A DNA stretch of 64,000 bases. Source: Acholoe squamosa (lineage: Eukaryota; Annelida; Polychaeta; Phyllodocida; Polynoidae). Below, one piece after another: positions 17,692-30,254 of the stretch. How positions within the stretch are numbered: position 1 is the stretch's first letter; every line of letters starts with the position of its first letter. The position numbers and the translations under genes were made by a program. The stretch is from the NCBI GenBank assembly GCA_949317995.1, contig OX439039.1, positions 53,744,785-53,808,784 of the forward strand, given 5' to 3'. Below the pieces are notes generated by a model, which was not told where the DNA came from, searched no databases, and saw only the letters and a program-made list of their open reading frames with translations.

Positions 17692-18331
17692 GTTCATGAC
17701 AGTGACTGAAAGCACTGTATATGGCCTCTTTGGCACACCTCTCTTAAAGCGGTACATTGAGAAGGGTTTAGTGGTGACCAAGGTGTACTTAGTGGTGGAA
17801 AACACGTCAGAAAAAAATTCTCCCCTTCGTCAAAGAAGTGACCGCGGCTAGGAGAAAGGGCGACAACAACGTTGACTACAAAATTCTTTCAGACCTGTAT
17901 AAACTTCTCGGAAACGGGTATTATGGTAAGACCAGCAACAAGCAGAACTTTCTTTAAACTCGGTACGTGTCTCCTGCCAAAGCCGAATGGTTAGCTTTAC
18001 ACTGGTCTGTTCAAGAGGTGCAAGACATCAGCGCAAACACTGTGCCTGCCCACCACTATCACCTACGATCTCCGTCTGCAAATAGGGTTCATAGTGTATC
18101 CGTAAGCCAAATTGAAAATGCTGGCCTTCTACTACGACTTCCTACTGGAATTCATGTTATCGCCAACGTCAACCCCAACATCACCTTCTTGAGAGCTTCA
18201 GCGGGGGGACTCTTACTGGGTAAATTAAACTCGATGTGTCCAGGTATAAGACAGCGAGGAATGATACGACATCCTACTGGAATTCATAGATGAAAACGTT
18301 CATGACAATGACTGAAAGCACTGTATATGGC
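17692..18331 (+). repeat. 571-bp copy of the Polinton polymerase fragment, 34-bp flanking direct repeats
   Basis: 17725-18295 equals 11137-11707 at a constant offset of 6588 bp. I found only two substitutions (17966 and 18196 relative to the source). The copy even includes the earlier 111-bp filler. It is framed by GTTCATGACAGTGACTGAAA...ATATGGC at 17692-17725 and the same 34 bases with one mismatch at 18298-18331. It carries no complete gene; it is a fragment of the polymerase pseudogene pasted about 200 bp outside the Polinton. Confidence 0.92.
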
Positions 18332-19531
18332 TTTACTGTAACAATTGCACACCACAATTGCCAGGATTCATAGCCACTTTGTTAAGTTAATCCATATTGA
18401 TCTCTTTTTGAGTGGCTCTATTCCAGTATTGATCAACCGTTGTGTTAGAATAACTAAACAGGTGGTAAAACGTGTCTTGTGATTTGCATTGATTATTTGG
18501 TAATGCATCAAAATTCCAGACATGTTAACAACATGAATTATGCATGTCATGCTGGGTCTGAATACCAACTATAAAAACCACTTTTGTTCACGATCAAGAG
18601 CTAGAACATGCATTCTATAAGTTGATTTGACGGATAAGTTGATTAAGGGGCAAATGATGAAACCTTAAGAGGAAAAATCTCTTTGGGCGCGGGCATATGC
18701 ATAAGAATGTTGAAAGTGAAAGTATTTAATCTATCCTTATAAATCAACATTAAAATGTTGCTGTCCCCTATCTAAACAAGATTGACAATAGCAGAAAACA
18801 GGGGCGGGGGAATAGGACGGCACAAAGAATGAAGCTGCGGATTCAGTAGTCAGTCTCCGAATTGGAGTTCCAACTCAGATTTAGTAAGACATTAAGTGGG
18901 ATTATCCTAGCTGTTGGGACACTATGGGGCTGTCCACCTTGTGTGGGCTTTAAAATCAGTTCATCATAATTATCATTGAGCTGTAAATCTGTTATTGATC
19001 GATGAAATTTCCCTGGAGGCAGGAATATCTAATACCCGTTACTAAACATGGAAAAGACCTGTTACTGAGTAAATACGACTCCATGCAGAATCTTTTCTTT
19101 TATCTGGTAACAGAAGAAGCTGCATACAATTGAGTTGAATGTATTATCATACGTAGCCTCTACTTCTAACTTTGCCAATCAACCTCAGAGAGACAATTTG
19201 CATATCACTCTTGCAAGACGAGGGATGTTGATTTACTTAATGACTCCCTCTTTTCCAACTGAAAGACTGTCTGGGCAGACCTGTAGTCAACCATAACGGG
19301 ATGGGAAAATCAGGATTGCACCTTCTAATTCAAGCTCCCTATAATTCCAACCCCGACCCCCTCCACCCTCCCCATCCAGATTTTGTGCTCGTAGTCCTTG
19401 TAACTATTTTCAATTTGCACCTATTCCTGTATCCCTAAGAGTAACAGTGAACAGGACTCCAGTTGGGAACGTTCACAACTTGGGCAAGAGAGCGTGATTA
19501 TCTCTGAAAATTTGGACATGCCAGAACATAA
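18332..19531. other. Intergenic, nothing recognised
   Basis: Only short, random-looking frames; no clear repeat. Confidence 0.45.
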
Positions 19532-19845
19532 TATACCCGAGAAAAAAAAACATGTCCAGTTCCTTGGAATATCCCGAGTATTTCCTGTGAAATTCCTGAG
19601 AAATTCCAGAGCCATTCTCGAGATCTAGACTAGAGAACTTTCTCGAGTATAAGATGTTATGGGGTGTCCAAATTTCCAGGAAAAATCTTATACCCGAGGA
19701 AAAGAAACATGTCCAGTTCCTGGGAATATCCCGAGTATTTTCCGAGAAACTCCTGAGAAATTCCAGAGCCATTCTCCAGATGTAGACTAGAGAACTTTCT
19801 CGAGTATAAGATGCTATGGCGTGTCCAAATTTCCAGGAAAAATCA
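19532..19845. repeat. Two-copy tandem repeat, 157-bp unit
   Basis: Units at 19532-19688 and 19689-19845 share ATACCCGAG, CATGTCCAGTTCC, GGAATATCCCGAG, AAATTCCAGAGCCATTCTC, AGACTAGAGAACTTTCTCGA and a closing CCAAATTTCCAGGAAAAAT with roughly 10% mismatches. Many CTCGAG/CTGAGAAATTCC words repeat on a smaller scale. A 163-codon minus-strand frame across it is a by-product. Confidence 0.8.
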
Positions 19846-20454
19846 CATTCTCTATTCTTGTTGTTTTCACAAGTCGGGACTCCTGAGAAATCCTGAGTAA
19901 TTCTCGAAATAATTATCTTGTTCAGTGGGATTATTAAAGGTGAAGCATAGGTGCACTTTTTCACACTAAATTAGCTGCCATTGAGCATTCTCCCCTTGGA
20001 ATGACACATAATTATATTCGCTGCCATGCACATTGTTTACATCACAGTTTTGAAGCTATGACATCATCAAATGTCATATATTATGCACCCTACGTATTAC
20101 ATGCACCTGTGCGTCGTGGTGTTAGGTTTATTGCACCCCAGTATTTCAATGTAATACTATGTACCATAAAATAAAAAAAAAAAAAAAAACATTTTGAGAA
20201 AAGCTATCTTCAAAATAGTTCTATATCACCTAGGTTATAATATGAATATGTTATGGTTTGCAATGACTTGATTTTCAAAAGTATTCCTGTATGTATAATA
20301 TTTTTGGGGTTGCAGGAAGAAATAATACATACAAACATGAATACACATTGATTCTATCAGCCACTTAACATAATACTCATGCATTTTTCTTTGTTAAACT
20401 CAGAAACGGTACTAAAAAGAGATTGCAGAAAGGGGTTCTAATCTACTAGGGCTA
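19846..20454. other. Intergenic with a poly(A) run
   Basis: An A run at about 20168-20190, which could be the tail of an old retroposed copy. No gene seen. Confidence 0.4.
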
Positions 20455-20582
20455 TAGGTATGTGGGTCCCCAAAGACTGATTGATCTCTGGGGGTCATTT
20501 CCCAATAACGTTAATTAGCCTTATGGGGAAATGCCCCCTAGAGAGATCCACATACTGGGCAGGTGGGGACTCAGTATGCTTC
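20455..20582. repeat. Foldback repeat of about 130 bp
   Basis: GATCTCTGGGGGTCATTTCCC faces GGGGAAATGCCCCCTAGAGAGATC. The outer parts (TATGTGGGTCCCC and GGTGGGGACTCAGTAT) also pair roughly. It is probably a small MITE. Confidence 0.5.
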
Positions 20583-21087
20583 ATCAGAAAAAGCAAACCA
20601 TCACACCCAGTGCCTCGCTAATATATAGGTCTGTTATCCATATACTTGTATCTTTTAACTTGATTAAATTCACCCTTTGTTCAGGTAATCTACTAACCAT
20701 GGCCATCACCACAATCACTATAAATACACTGAGTTGCTGTGGTCTCCTGGCCAGAATCTCATCAGGGTATGTGGCTGTGTTCAAAGATCCATACTTGGAG
20801 GCCAACCTGAACCCTTACTCATATTGAATTACTAGTTTCTGAACCCACTTCCCCAAGCCATCAGTAGATATGAGCATGGGAACCTGATCGGGATAGGAAG
20901 CGGCCAATGCAATCAAGGCCTAAACTATGTACCTTGCAGACAACTCTCCCCTTCGACTATGTAATCACGGTGTATGCCCTTTGGGTCCTATAGTTATATC
21001 TAGAGATGAATGACAGTATTTAGTCTAAACTTTGCCATGCCTCTGGGTGCGGCCACACCCCGCATATAATATGAATCAGTCAATGTA
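20583..21087. other. Intergenic, nothing recognised
   Basis: A 98-codon plus frame begins at 20531 inside the foldback and has no recognisable domain; its complement is also open. No support for a gene. Confidence 0.4.
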
Positions 21088-21220
21088 GAGAGAAAGAGAG
21101 AGAGAGAGAATTATAAGTGAGTGAGTGAGTGAGAAATAGATGTTTAACGCCATTCCGACAGCTATGGTCATATTCATGGTGAGAAGTACATTACACAATT
21201 TAAAAAAAAGAAAGTGTCGG
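21088..21220. repeat. (GA)n/(GTGA)n microsatellite joined to a SINE-tail-like segment
   Basis: A GA run, then GTGAGTGAGTGAGTGAG, then a GTTTAACGCCATTCC-type segment and CAGCTATGGTCAT. GTGAGTGAG followed by TTTAACGCC and CAGCTAT is a combination I associate with marine-invertebrate SINEs; from memory this is suggestive only. Confidence 0.4.
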
Positions 21221-22680
21221 TGCCCGCGCATATGTGTACCACACACATCTGAGGGGATAGGAAAGAGGAGAAATAGACCCTTTTAAGTGGGCCAGGGAAG
21301 CCCCAGAGAATTATGAGGATTCTGAGGTATCACTGTAAAAAACGTCGAAATAATGTCAGATTCCTTGTCCCAAAATTGCCAGAGATCCGTCGTTATTTTC
21401 ATAGAGATTTTGTGTGCCATCGTAATCATTATAGGGGGCTTCTTGTTAAAACTACACTGGTTTAGTGCTATACAAATGCAGTGGTTCATTGTTCAGTTTT
21501 ACGAGGATCATTGGTAGATTCAACAGTTAATTTTTATAATGTATAAGTTGAGATTTTGAAGTTGACAATATGTACTAATGTTGCAACTAAGAAGACACCG
21601 TATATAGAGGCTAGGATATTGTTTAGATAGAAAGATCAGTCAAAGCATCTAGCTTCAATCGTGCAGTAGAATACAAAAATTAATATCACTGTTGGGTTTT
21701 TTAATCGATATTTAATCGTATATGTCCACATGGGAGGGGAATATAAGTAAAACATAGGCCATTGCACCGTTAACCTGCTAGTTTCGGTGGAATCTCTATA
21801 CAAGTGAGATTAAATTCTTTTTGATGCAGGTTCTATTCCGCGCCGTACACCCTGCCTGTTGGTCCAAATGTAGAACCTACGGCACAGAGTTTGATGTATC
21901 GCATGATAAGCCCTTTTGAATAATTCTGCATATGCAGACACAGAGTGCTTTTACCGTGATGAGTATAAGTAAAGTGATATTTGAGATTGGCTGAGATGTA
22001 CATTGTATGTGATTGCTGAGAGGGCAAATGTAATGGACTGTATTTCAAAAGTTAGTCTGCGTTTTTTTCCTCCTTTAGGGGTATAAAACGTTGCACAGCA
22101 CTAAAAATGATTTGAATGAAGATATCTTAGTATAGTCGTTTTCTTTCGATTTCCTTTGTCCTAAAATACATTGGACAGACGATGCCATAGAAATGTAGAA
22201 ATTTGAAAATGGCCTTTAAATAAGAGAGAGTGGAACTTTATTCACCAACCAGTGAGGCTCCAGCGTTCTCAGGATTTAGCATGGCTCTCCGAATCCTGTA
22301 TTGCCTGATGCTCTTATGGTAATAATCTGCCTTCAACTTCTTATTCTTACATGCTGTGCTCTGTCGTCTTGTTGTTGTTTGAAATTGTATTCTACGTTAC
22401 CTGGTTGCTTTGCCACAAGCGTGGTCCAAGAGGTCAGGGGATATATCTCATGCTATCCTTCTCCTCAACAAAATTCGTGATTTGCTACTTCCCTATACAA
22501 ACTGGGGTGCCCCCAATAAGGATCTGTTTCCTATCCTCTTGATCATCCTCGTCGGTTGTTATTTTGTTTCCTTGTCTGCCCCATCTTGGTTTCCTCATCC
22601 CCATCCTTCCTTAATCCAGATAGCCCTAAATCTTTGTCATGGAGTGCTTAAAATTGATAAGTAAACTAATAATTATTATG
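21221..22680. other. Intergenic, nothing recognised
   Basis: No supported gene. Frames at 22351-22664 lack any domain. CGTAATCATTATAGGGG at about 21420 recurs beside the MITE at 23687 and may be part of a shared repeat. Confidence 0.4.
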
Positions 22681-23215
22681 ACCAAATATACCTGCACTGC
22701 ATCCAGAGATATGAGGGATTGCTTACTGTCCTACATGTAGGACAGAAGTACTTAGGACTGCCGTCCTTTGAAGTTTGTGTTCTTTTGGTTGAAACCACAA
22801 TTCCTGTACAAGAGTGCCGGAAACTGACAAAATAGGCTTATATATAAGGCCATTTATGCCATACTTGTAAGAAATTTCAAAGCTTTAGCTATAGTGGATC
22901 CAGAGATCAGCACCATCCTACATGTAGGACAGTAGAACTTTGGGCGTCTGTCTTCTCTGTGAAGGTCCAAATCTTTACCAGAAGGTAATTTCCTAAGTAG
23001 TAGGTGTTTTGGGACATGTGTGTAATGTCATAAAAGTGCCTACGAATACCTATATGGAGCACTTTTGGAAACATTTGGGCTAGAACTGTAAGATGCAACA
23101 TTTTACTTCCATATCTGTTAAGTTTACTTGCAGATATAGACCTCTTCCCATGATGTCACTTAGGCGTCCTTCATGTAGGACAGTAGGGCTCTCTGGGTTA
23201 AGGCCTATGTACAGT
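22681..23215. repeat. Degenerate repeats carrying an ACATGTAGGACAG palindrome
   Basis: CTGTCCTACATGTAGGACAG, a perfect 20-base palindrome, lies near 22725. Variants are ATCCTACATGTAGGACAG near 22916 and TCCTTCATGTAGGACAG near 23168. Each is followed by an AG(A/T)A-type segment and preceded by GAGAT or ACTTAGG. The spacing is about 190-250 bp, so this looks like three diverged copies of one unit. Confidence 0.55.
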
Positions 23216-23686
23216 TTACTCAATATGTTAGCATTTTTGAGGCACGGGCTGCCCTGGCTGCACCTTTAATTTAATACACACGGTGGTACAGACTGTACCC
23301 TATGTATAACGACCCGTGAGAGAACACATGCATCCGTAGAAGGCTCTGGCTAGAGTCTAATGGCATACAAAGGTGGTCGGCACCTACTAGGAATGACCTC
23401 ATCAAATAGCCTTATCCTGGCAAGCAAAGAAAGAAAAAATGTTGTGTTCATTTTTTCTGGTTCGATCAGACCTTGGAATTAAACTTAACTTGTTCCTATT
23501 TTTACCAACTGGTATCGTCTCTCCTGACATGGTAACCTCATTTGCCCATATATGGACGACAATGATAAGGGTAGATGCTATGGCCTGCTATGGCGGTAAG
23601 GACCTGTTCACAGGGCTGATGTAAAGCCCGTTTCCATTCTCCTTTATCATCGACTCACAGGTTCTCATCCCTTCGTAATCATTATA
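23216..23686. other. Intergenic, nothing recognised
   Basis: No gene or repeat that I can support. Confidence 0.4.
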
Positions 23687-23814
23687 GGGGTGCGTCCACT
23701 GCGACGGATTGACCATCAATCTCCCTTCATCCGTTTTTCGCTCCATAGAAATCAATGATAAACAAGACGGATGAAACCGACGGATGGTCCATCCGTCGGC
23801 AGTGGATGCACCCC
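23687..23814. mobile_element. Short MITE with GGGGTGCRTCCACTG ends
   Basis: The left end GGGGTGCGTCCACTGCGACGG faces a right end whose reverse complement is GGGGTGCATCCACTGCCGACGG; ATGGTCCATCCGTC also pairs internally. At 128 bp it is a non-coding, hairpin-forming element. No certain target duplication. Confidence 0.7.
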
Positions 23815-24829
23815 TGTAACGATAACGTCATTACTGCGAGCACGTATGATGGCATGTCTTTAATGGGTAGATATGCAATGGAAAATGTAGGTTCTTCTAG
23901 TAATTGAGACACTGTGCAGACCCGGAATCGTGTCTTTTTGATTGCCAACTGCATGTGCTGATATAGATTACATGTATTTCTTTGTATATGTGGAATAAAT
24001 GTCAATGCTTCAACATTATTTTCTTATTAAGAAATAAAACATGCATTCATGGTGCTGCCTTAGTTTTCATAACCATTTACATTGTTTGAGGCCCTCATTG
24101 TGCCTCCAAGAGCTGGTCATCATGATCTGACCTGATATGAAAAATGTCTACACGGTAATTATGAATTCAGGTGAGTAAACCAAATTTTGGCTTGCGTGGA
24201 TCATGTGCTTCAAGTAAGTATCCCATTGCCTACATTTATATACTACACTAATGCTGTTTTCAGCTTTTCATCAATATTACCATAATTCAGTTAGTCAGAT
24301 TTATGTGCTGGGTGCCTGTGCCCAGTCATACATCTAGGGTGGCAGAATGGTCATGGCTTTCATTTGAGTTCAGCGCCAAGCCCGAAGCCAATTGTTTCTA
24401 GGTCATTTTTCACAACACCCCTATCATATCCACAGTGCGCACACATGGAGAGCAGGGCCCGGGCAGGACCCTGAGGCCACCAATCGGCATGCAGGGTACA
24501 GGAGGGCGGGAAGCAGGGAGTAATTTATCTCCAGAGCAGGGGTGGGTGAGCGCCTGTAAAATTTCTCACCCAATACTCTGCTGAATACAAGCTCACTATT
24601 CTGACAGATTGAATTGGTTTTGTATGCGAGTCACTCTATAACAGTACAACCCCTTTCTCTGGTATTATTGACCAGTTTGCCGTTCCCTGACATGCAACGA
24701 CAGCTCTCTAAGTCTTGCCGAAAGGGTCCTATACGACTATAATCAGTGATGATAAAATAATCTAGTCCTACAATGTAGTCACAATGTACACCAAGGAATT
24801 CCTGGACTTCAGAGTACATTGCCACCGTC
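23815..24829. other. Intergenic, nothing recognised
   Basis: No gene or clear repeat. 64- and 92-codon frames in this area show no domains. Confidence 0.4.
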
Positions 24830-25110
24830 TCAGGATGGCATTTCCCAAGATGGGACGACTAAACCCTTTCAAATTGTAGTTGGATCCCTCACTCTAATGC
24901 CATTACAGCCCTGCATCTAGTGGTCACTGCTGAATGTACTGGTAAGTCTGCCCTACCAAACCCTAGGCCTATGCAATTACAACCTAATCGCTGATCATAC
25001 CTACAGAGCAGTTATAGCGCATTACCCATGATTTCCAACTCTAATTTCCAGAGTTTCAAATCGTAGTGGCTGTGCCTAGTCATATCATCTTGAGAAATGC
25101 TCTCCTGCTT
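24830..25110 (+). repeat. Dispersed foldback family, copy 1
   Basis: Ends GGCATTTCCCAAGATGG and CATCTTGAGAAATGC are inverted. The interior carries CATTACAGCCCTGCATCTAGTGGTCACT and TTTCAAATCGTAGTGG, both shared with copies at 32040-32560, 32720-32860 and 33740-33990. Confidence 0.7.
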
Positions 25111-28100
25111 GTGCTACCTCTGTGCAGGATAGACTGAAACTAATGCCAAGGACTGCTCAGTAGGCTTTCTGAGTCTTCCTTGAGTACTAGGATGCTTAAA
25201 AAAAATAGCCTCCAGCTTTCTTCTTATAAATTACAATGAGAAATCACTGAAAAAAAAAAGAAAAAAGAATGGCCATGTAGGCAGCAGCGTTTTGCTTCGT
25301 GCGCCCAGTCAAAGCTGAATGGTGGGAATTTACCCCACTGCTCCTGCAAAGGGTAGGTGGGGAGCAAAACTACATTTAATGTGAACGACTTTCATTCACG
25401 GCATTTAATTTCCACTCGCCTTGATTAAACTTTTAACGACATTTCTGTTATTTTACTGTTTTTGTTATAATAATCAAATTCAATGTCTGCATTGACGATC
25501 ATCTACTATTGATTCAAAAGAAGAACATAGGCCCTAGGTGGAAGGCACTGAAATCCACAGGACTGACAAGAAGATTACATACAATATAATATTATTAGGT
25601 TAAAATGTTTGGTTCTAGTTACCCGACCGACCCTACCAAGTTTTTTTTTTTATTATTTTGAGATTTTTAAAGAATATTTCGTGATTTTACATCAGTTTTT
25701 CATGATTTTCCCCAATTTTTCATAATTTTCTATCTATTTTTCTATGGGTCTTGAGTTAATAGTTTCATAACGCATGTATTTTCTATATTTTTCCCATTTC
25801 TCACATACTTTTCGTATTTCTACAGTAAAGTCAAATAACCTGGCATATCTGACCATACATTGATATACGAACTATATATTAAAAAAAGAAATCCGACCTA
25901 CCGACCCTACCTCTTTGGGCTATGTAACTTGAAACACATCTTATTTTTTTTGGCCTTATCTAAGACAGGGATTGTATGCAAAGAGTCAATAGCTTGTTAA
26001 GGTAAATGCCGTACTTCGTTCACAAAAGTCATTTCTCTCTTACCAAGTGTCGATTGACTCATCTTTTTTTAAAAAAATCTATTCCACATTTCTTTCAGGA
26101 AACACAGGAATAGATGTGGGAGAGCTTTAGATAAGAAATAGACTAACGAGTATGGCTTATAGGTGCCACTGTCTTTGGTTTCGGAGGAGAGTTTTTTTTT
26201 TATTCCAACACAATAATTTGTTTGGCTTGTGGTCGTGGAGAAGCACGGGATTAGTGGATTGTCGGACTTCATTCAATCAAAAGGTTGTTGTTTTTTTCTG
26301 TCAGAGCTCATCACAAAATTCCCCATTTTTGTCATTCGCGTAAGCATCAGAATTTAAAAAAGGATTATAGGCTTCTCCATGTTGTGGGGTTCTGTCTTTT
26401 TATATAACATTTTATTTTCATTATTATTATGTTACGACGTCTCTGCTATAGTATTAGTAAAGATAGGAAAAGTAGTAATCGTGGTAGGCGTGAGTGGTCT
26501 ACCCTACACTGAAAAATATGGAATCTCCAACCTGAGCAAAATGTAAATATATAATTAAACCAGGTAAAGTTTGTAAAATTCTCAACATGGTGCAGATTCT
26601 TCATGTTGATAATTATATATGTGCCTAGATTGACAACTCCACAGCCTATCAGGGTTGTCAGGAAAAAAAGAAACAAGATTTTCTTTCACGGCTGCCGCAC
26701 ATCCTTGCTCCTTTGTTTCATCATTTTTAACTTTCTTTTTAATTCAAGCAGCAGAAGAAAAAGGCCAAAATAGTCGTATAAGCGTTTGGACTCAGATGAT
26801 GAGGATATACAACTTTTAAAACTTCATTTCTTACCGAATCTGCTGTGTGTGGTGGACGGAAAACAGGAGAGTATTGTTGTATTGTAGCCATGTCATAGAC
26901 TAACAGTGCTAAACATTTAAATCTAATGAGAGCGTAATTTGCCGTTGGCAGGTTAAAGTTTGTTTGGAAAGGATGGGATATTGGATTACATTGTATAAAT
27001 GGACTAATTGCACTTGTCACCTAATACTGGTGAAAGGTACGGCATTACAAATATCGCCCACGTTTAATCAGTTGAACAGAAGACTTATTGAACTTCCAGT
27101 AAATGATGACATTTCAAGTTTAACATAGGCCTAATTGGAGTATCTGTTGACATGATAATTATGAACAGAAGAGCGCATTTTACGCAAAATTCTTAATCAT
27201 TACACCAGAAAGATTTATGCAATAATGTTAATAATGTTTGTTACCCCTGAGTAGCCTTTTGAGAAAGTGATAATACAATCTGAAAATTCTACCTACTGAG
27301 GATGCTGAAGGAATTGGGTAGCAACCCTAATTTAAATGGATAGCATATTTCATGGGAATCGTATGCTTGCAAATAAAAAAAAACTTTGTCAGGATATTTT
27401 TATCCTTTCTATTTCTCCATACGTTAGAAACCTACCACCACATATCACGTGCCCGCATTCTTTGTGCTTGAATTATCAGAAACCTTGCTGAGTGTTTCAT
27501 CCCATCAACCTAGAATGTTCTCAAATCTAAATGTATACACTGATAAACTCCTCCATATTTTCATACCAAATGCCATTCACTCATGCCTGCCCGCAACGAC
27601 CCCGATAAATTCTCTACCACCCGAACCTCCACTCTATCTCAATAGCTAGAGGATAGCATGAGGTCAATGACCACTTTATCAAAAGCTCCCAGCAAGACTC
27701 TGTATCTTACACTGGATTGTAAGGCTTCTTTTTTTCTCTTGAACGTTTAACTTCTTAACAGGTTGATCCACATTAAACTATAAAGAAGTACATTCTCAAA
27801 TTATTCTTTTCAGATTAACTTCCACTTCATTATTGGTGAGAGACAAATGTATTGTCAGAATGTGCAAAATAAGCTTGAGATGCATTGTACGATAATAATT
27901 CAGCCTAAAGATTCTATACCTAAAGACTATTGCACTCTGCCCACCCACTTACCAGCGGCACTACCCAAATCTACATCATTACACCAAATACCATGCATTT
28001 GTCCGCCGCCTTCCGTAAACGCCCTGAGTGCTAGCACAGTTGGTGGAGATGATTGTTCCTTCACCCTGGAGTGCAGGGGGTTATTCCAAAAGGCACTGCG

Positions 28101-28450
28101 ATCGCACACAACCCCACGACTGCATTTGTCAATCCTATTCCTATGGGAATTCTGATACGATATGGAGGCTGCTGTCGTAGTATACTAAGACATAACCTCC
28201 TAAGATAATCAGAGTATAGTCATTGCTGCTGCTGTTGACCATGTTGCGTCTTGCTGATCAAGGTCTGGGGAATGGCAAAATCATTTTCTTGGGAATTCCC
28301 TGCTGAAAAAATACGGAAACTGTCAAGGTTTGAAATATTGATATGTTGACCTGTTCGCTTGAGTTATATTTTGAGTAATCTTTCACTAATGAAATGATTA
28401 ATTATTGTGTAAGAGTCTGAGATATTTTGTGTGTCACCTGTGTTCTACGG
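25111..28450. other. Intergenic, nothing recognised
   Basis: AT-rich; short T-rich and A-rich runs (for example near 25645 and 26196). Frames up to about 100 codons lack any recognisable domain or neighbour logic. Confidence 0.4.

Positions 28451-28498
<48 letters not shown>
28451..28498. repeat. (CT)n microsatellite
   Basis: About 24 uninterrupted CT dinucleotides. Confidence 0.95.
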
Positions 28499-28500
<2 letters not shown>

Positions 28501-28885
28501 TGATTCTATCTGTCTCTCTCTCACCCTAAACCTGGCAAACCTCCCGAGCAAACAGTCTTGAGACAGCCATATCCAGTCAATATCCTGTAGGAAGCTAGCA
28601 TTCAGAAAGTATATAGCTATAGGCAAATGGTGTAAGAAAGGCATTGCATTGAGTCTGATTCCAATGGTAGCAGAAAACCTAGCTGACTAGTCAACTGGAA
28701 AAGGGATATTCCCGCACATCTCTATAAATGCCAAATCATGCTACATCCTGCAACTGTGGGTTCCAATTTGGCAGAGCTTAATAGAAAAGGACAGATGCAA
28801 AAGAAATATTCTATGGAACGTGAATGAATATCATATTAAGGCTGCCAAGCAAATTGTCGTTATCTGTCGTGATGATTGGTCATCA
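28499..28885. other. Intergenic, nothing recognised
   Basis: No gene or repeat that I can support. Confidence 0.4.
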
Positions 28886-29660
28886 ATGGCGGTTCCTTTT
28901 TTAGTGATAACTCACTGTGTCATCTGACGCCACTGTGTGTCAGTCTCACATGGCATGGCGATTTATGACATCAGTCGCCAACATGACCTCATGTGCCACC
29001 CCTTGTCATCCCTCACAAAGCATGGTGACTTATCACCACCATCGCCAAAATGGATCTAACTCACTGCGTGAGTATGTGCCACTGCCTGTCAACTCTCACT
29101 CAGAACGGCGGCTTATCACGACCATCGACAACATGTATCTGACTCACTATGTGATTGTGTGCCACTCCCAGTGAGTTCTCACTCAGAATGGCAACTTATA
29201 AACATCACTAATATGGATCTCACTCCCTGTGTGAGTATGCGCCACTCCCAGTCAATTCTCACTCAGAATGGCAGCTTATCACTACCATCGCCAACATGGA
29301 TCTCACTCACTCTGTCAATATGTGCCACTGTCTGTCAACTCTCACTCAGAATGGCGACTTTTCACCTGCATTGCCACATGGCTCCCACTCACTGCGTGAA
29401 TTTGTGTCACTTCTAGTTAATCTTCTCTCAAAATGGCGACTTATCACCACCTTTGCTGACTTGGATGTCACTCGCTGTGTGAGTGTGTGCCACTGTCATC
29501 AACTCTCACACAAAATGGTGACTTATTACCACCATTGCCAACATTGGTCTCACTAAATGTGTGAATTTGTGTCACTCCAAGTCAATGCTCTCTGAGGATT
29601 GCATCATGTGTCGCTAACTCTCACTCAGAATAGCAACTTATCACCACTATTGCCAAAGTT
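28886..29660. repeat. Minisatellite, ~83-bp unit, about nine diverged copies
   Basis: Each unit reads roughly ATGGCGACTTATCACCACC, ATCGCCAACATGGATCTCAC, TCACTGTGTGAGTATGTGCC, ACTCCCAGTCAATTCTCACT, CAGA. Spacing between successive ATGGAT anchors is 80-83 bp (29050, 29133, 29213, 29296). Several 85-codon frames within it are repeats of one another and not genes. Confidence 0.88.
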
Positions 29661-29768
29661 GTTGAGACAGCACCACTGTTCAACATGTAGCCTATCTAGG
29701 AAGTGTGTGCATGAAGTATAAGTCCCATACATATCCAATGTGCTTTGTTTCACCCTGATTTCGATGTA
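29661..29768. other. Spacer
   Basis: Nothing recognised. Confidence 0.4.
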
Positions 29769-29991
29769 CCGTAAATCCTTGCATATAAGACGTGGCCTAT
29801 ACACCAGAATTACATCATCTGCGTCCTATAGGATTAAGCTCAAGTCAGAGTGTGTCTTATATGCAATGATTTTACACTATAGAACAGTACTGAAATAACC
29901 AAAATATGGCCCCAAAGACATCTAATAGGATTCAGCCTAACTCTGGGTGCGTCCTATACCCAAGGGGCGTCCTGTACGTGAGGAATTACAG
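29769..29991. mobile_element. TA-flanked MITE (CCGTAA family), copy 1
   Basis: Starts CCGTAAATCCTTGCATATAAG and ends with the inverse GGAATTACAG. It is bracketed by TA on both sides (29767-29768 and 29992-29993), which fits a Tc1/mariner-like target preference. Related to 58037-58326 and to a partial copy near 31250. Confidence 0.7.
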
Positions 29992-30254
29992 TAATACTTC
30001 AGAGTTGAATCAAACAAGATTATATAGAGAAAATATCAATTGAATTTAGATAGAGGTTTCTCTAAAATGAAAGCAACTATCCATAAACACCTTTTCTCTG
30101 GTTACAGAAAAAATACATAGGGAAATATCTACATGAACACCTTGTCTGTGGTTAGAGGGAAGATACATATAGCAATACCTTCTCTGGCAAAACATACTTT
30201 GATCTGGCAGATGTGAGGCTGCATGATTACCAATGTTGATGATCATGACCTTTT
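29992..30254. other. Intergenic, nothing recognised
   Basis: Contains two similar stretches with ACACCTT(T/G)TCT and ATATCTACATGAACACC wording, perhaps a diverged repeat. No gene. Confidence 0.35.
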
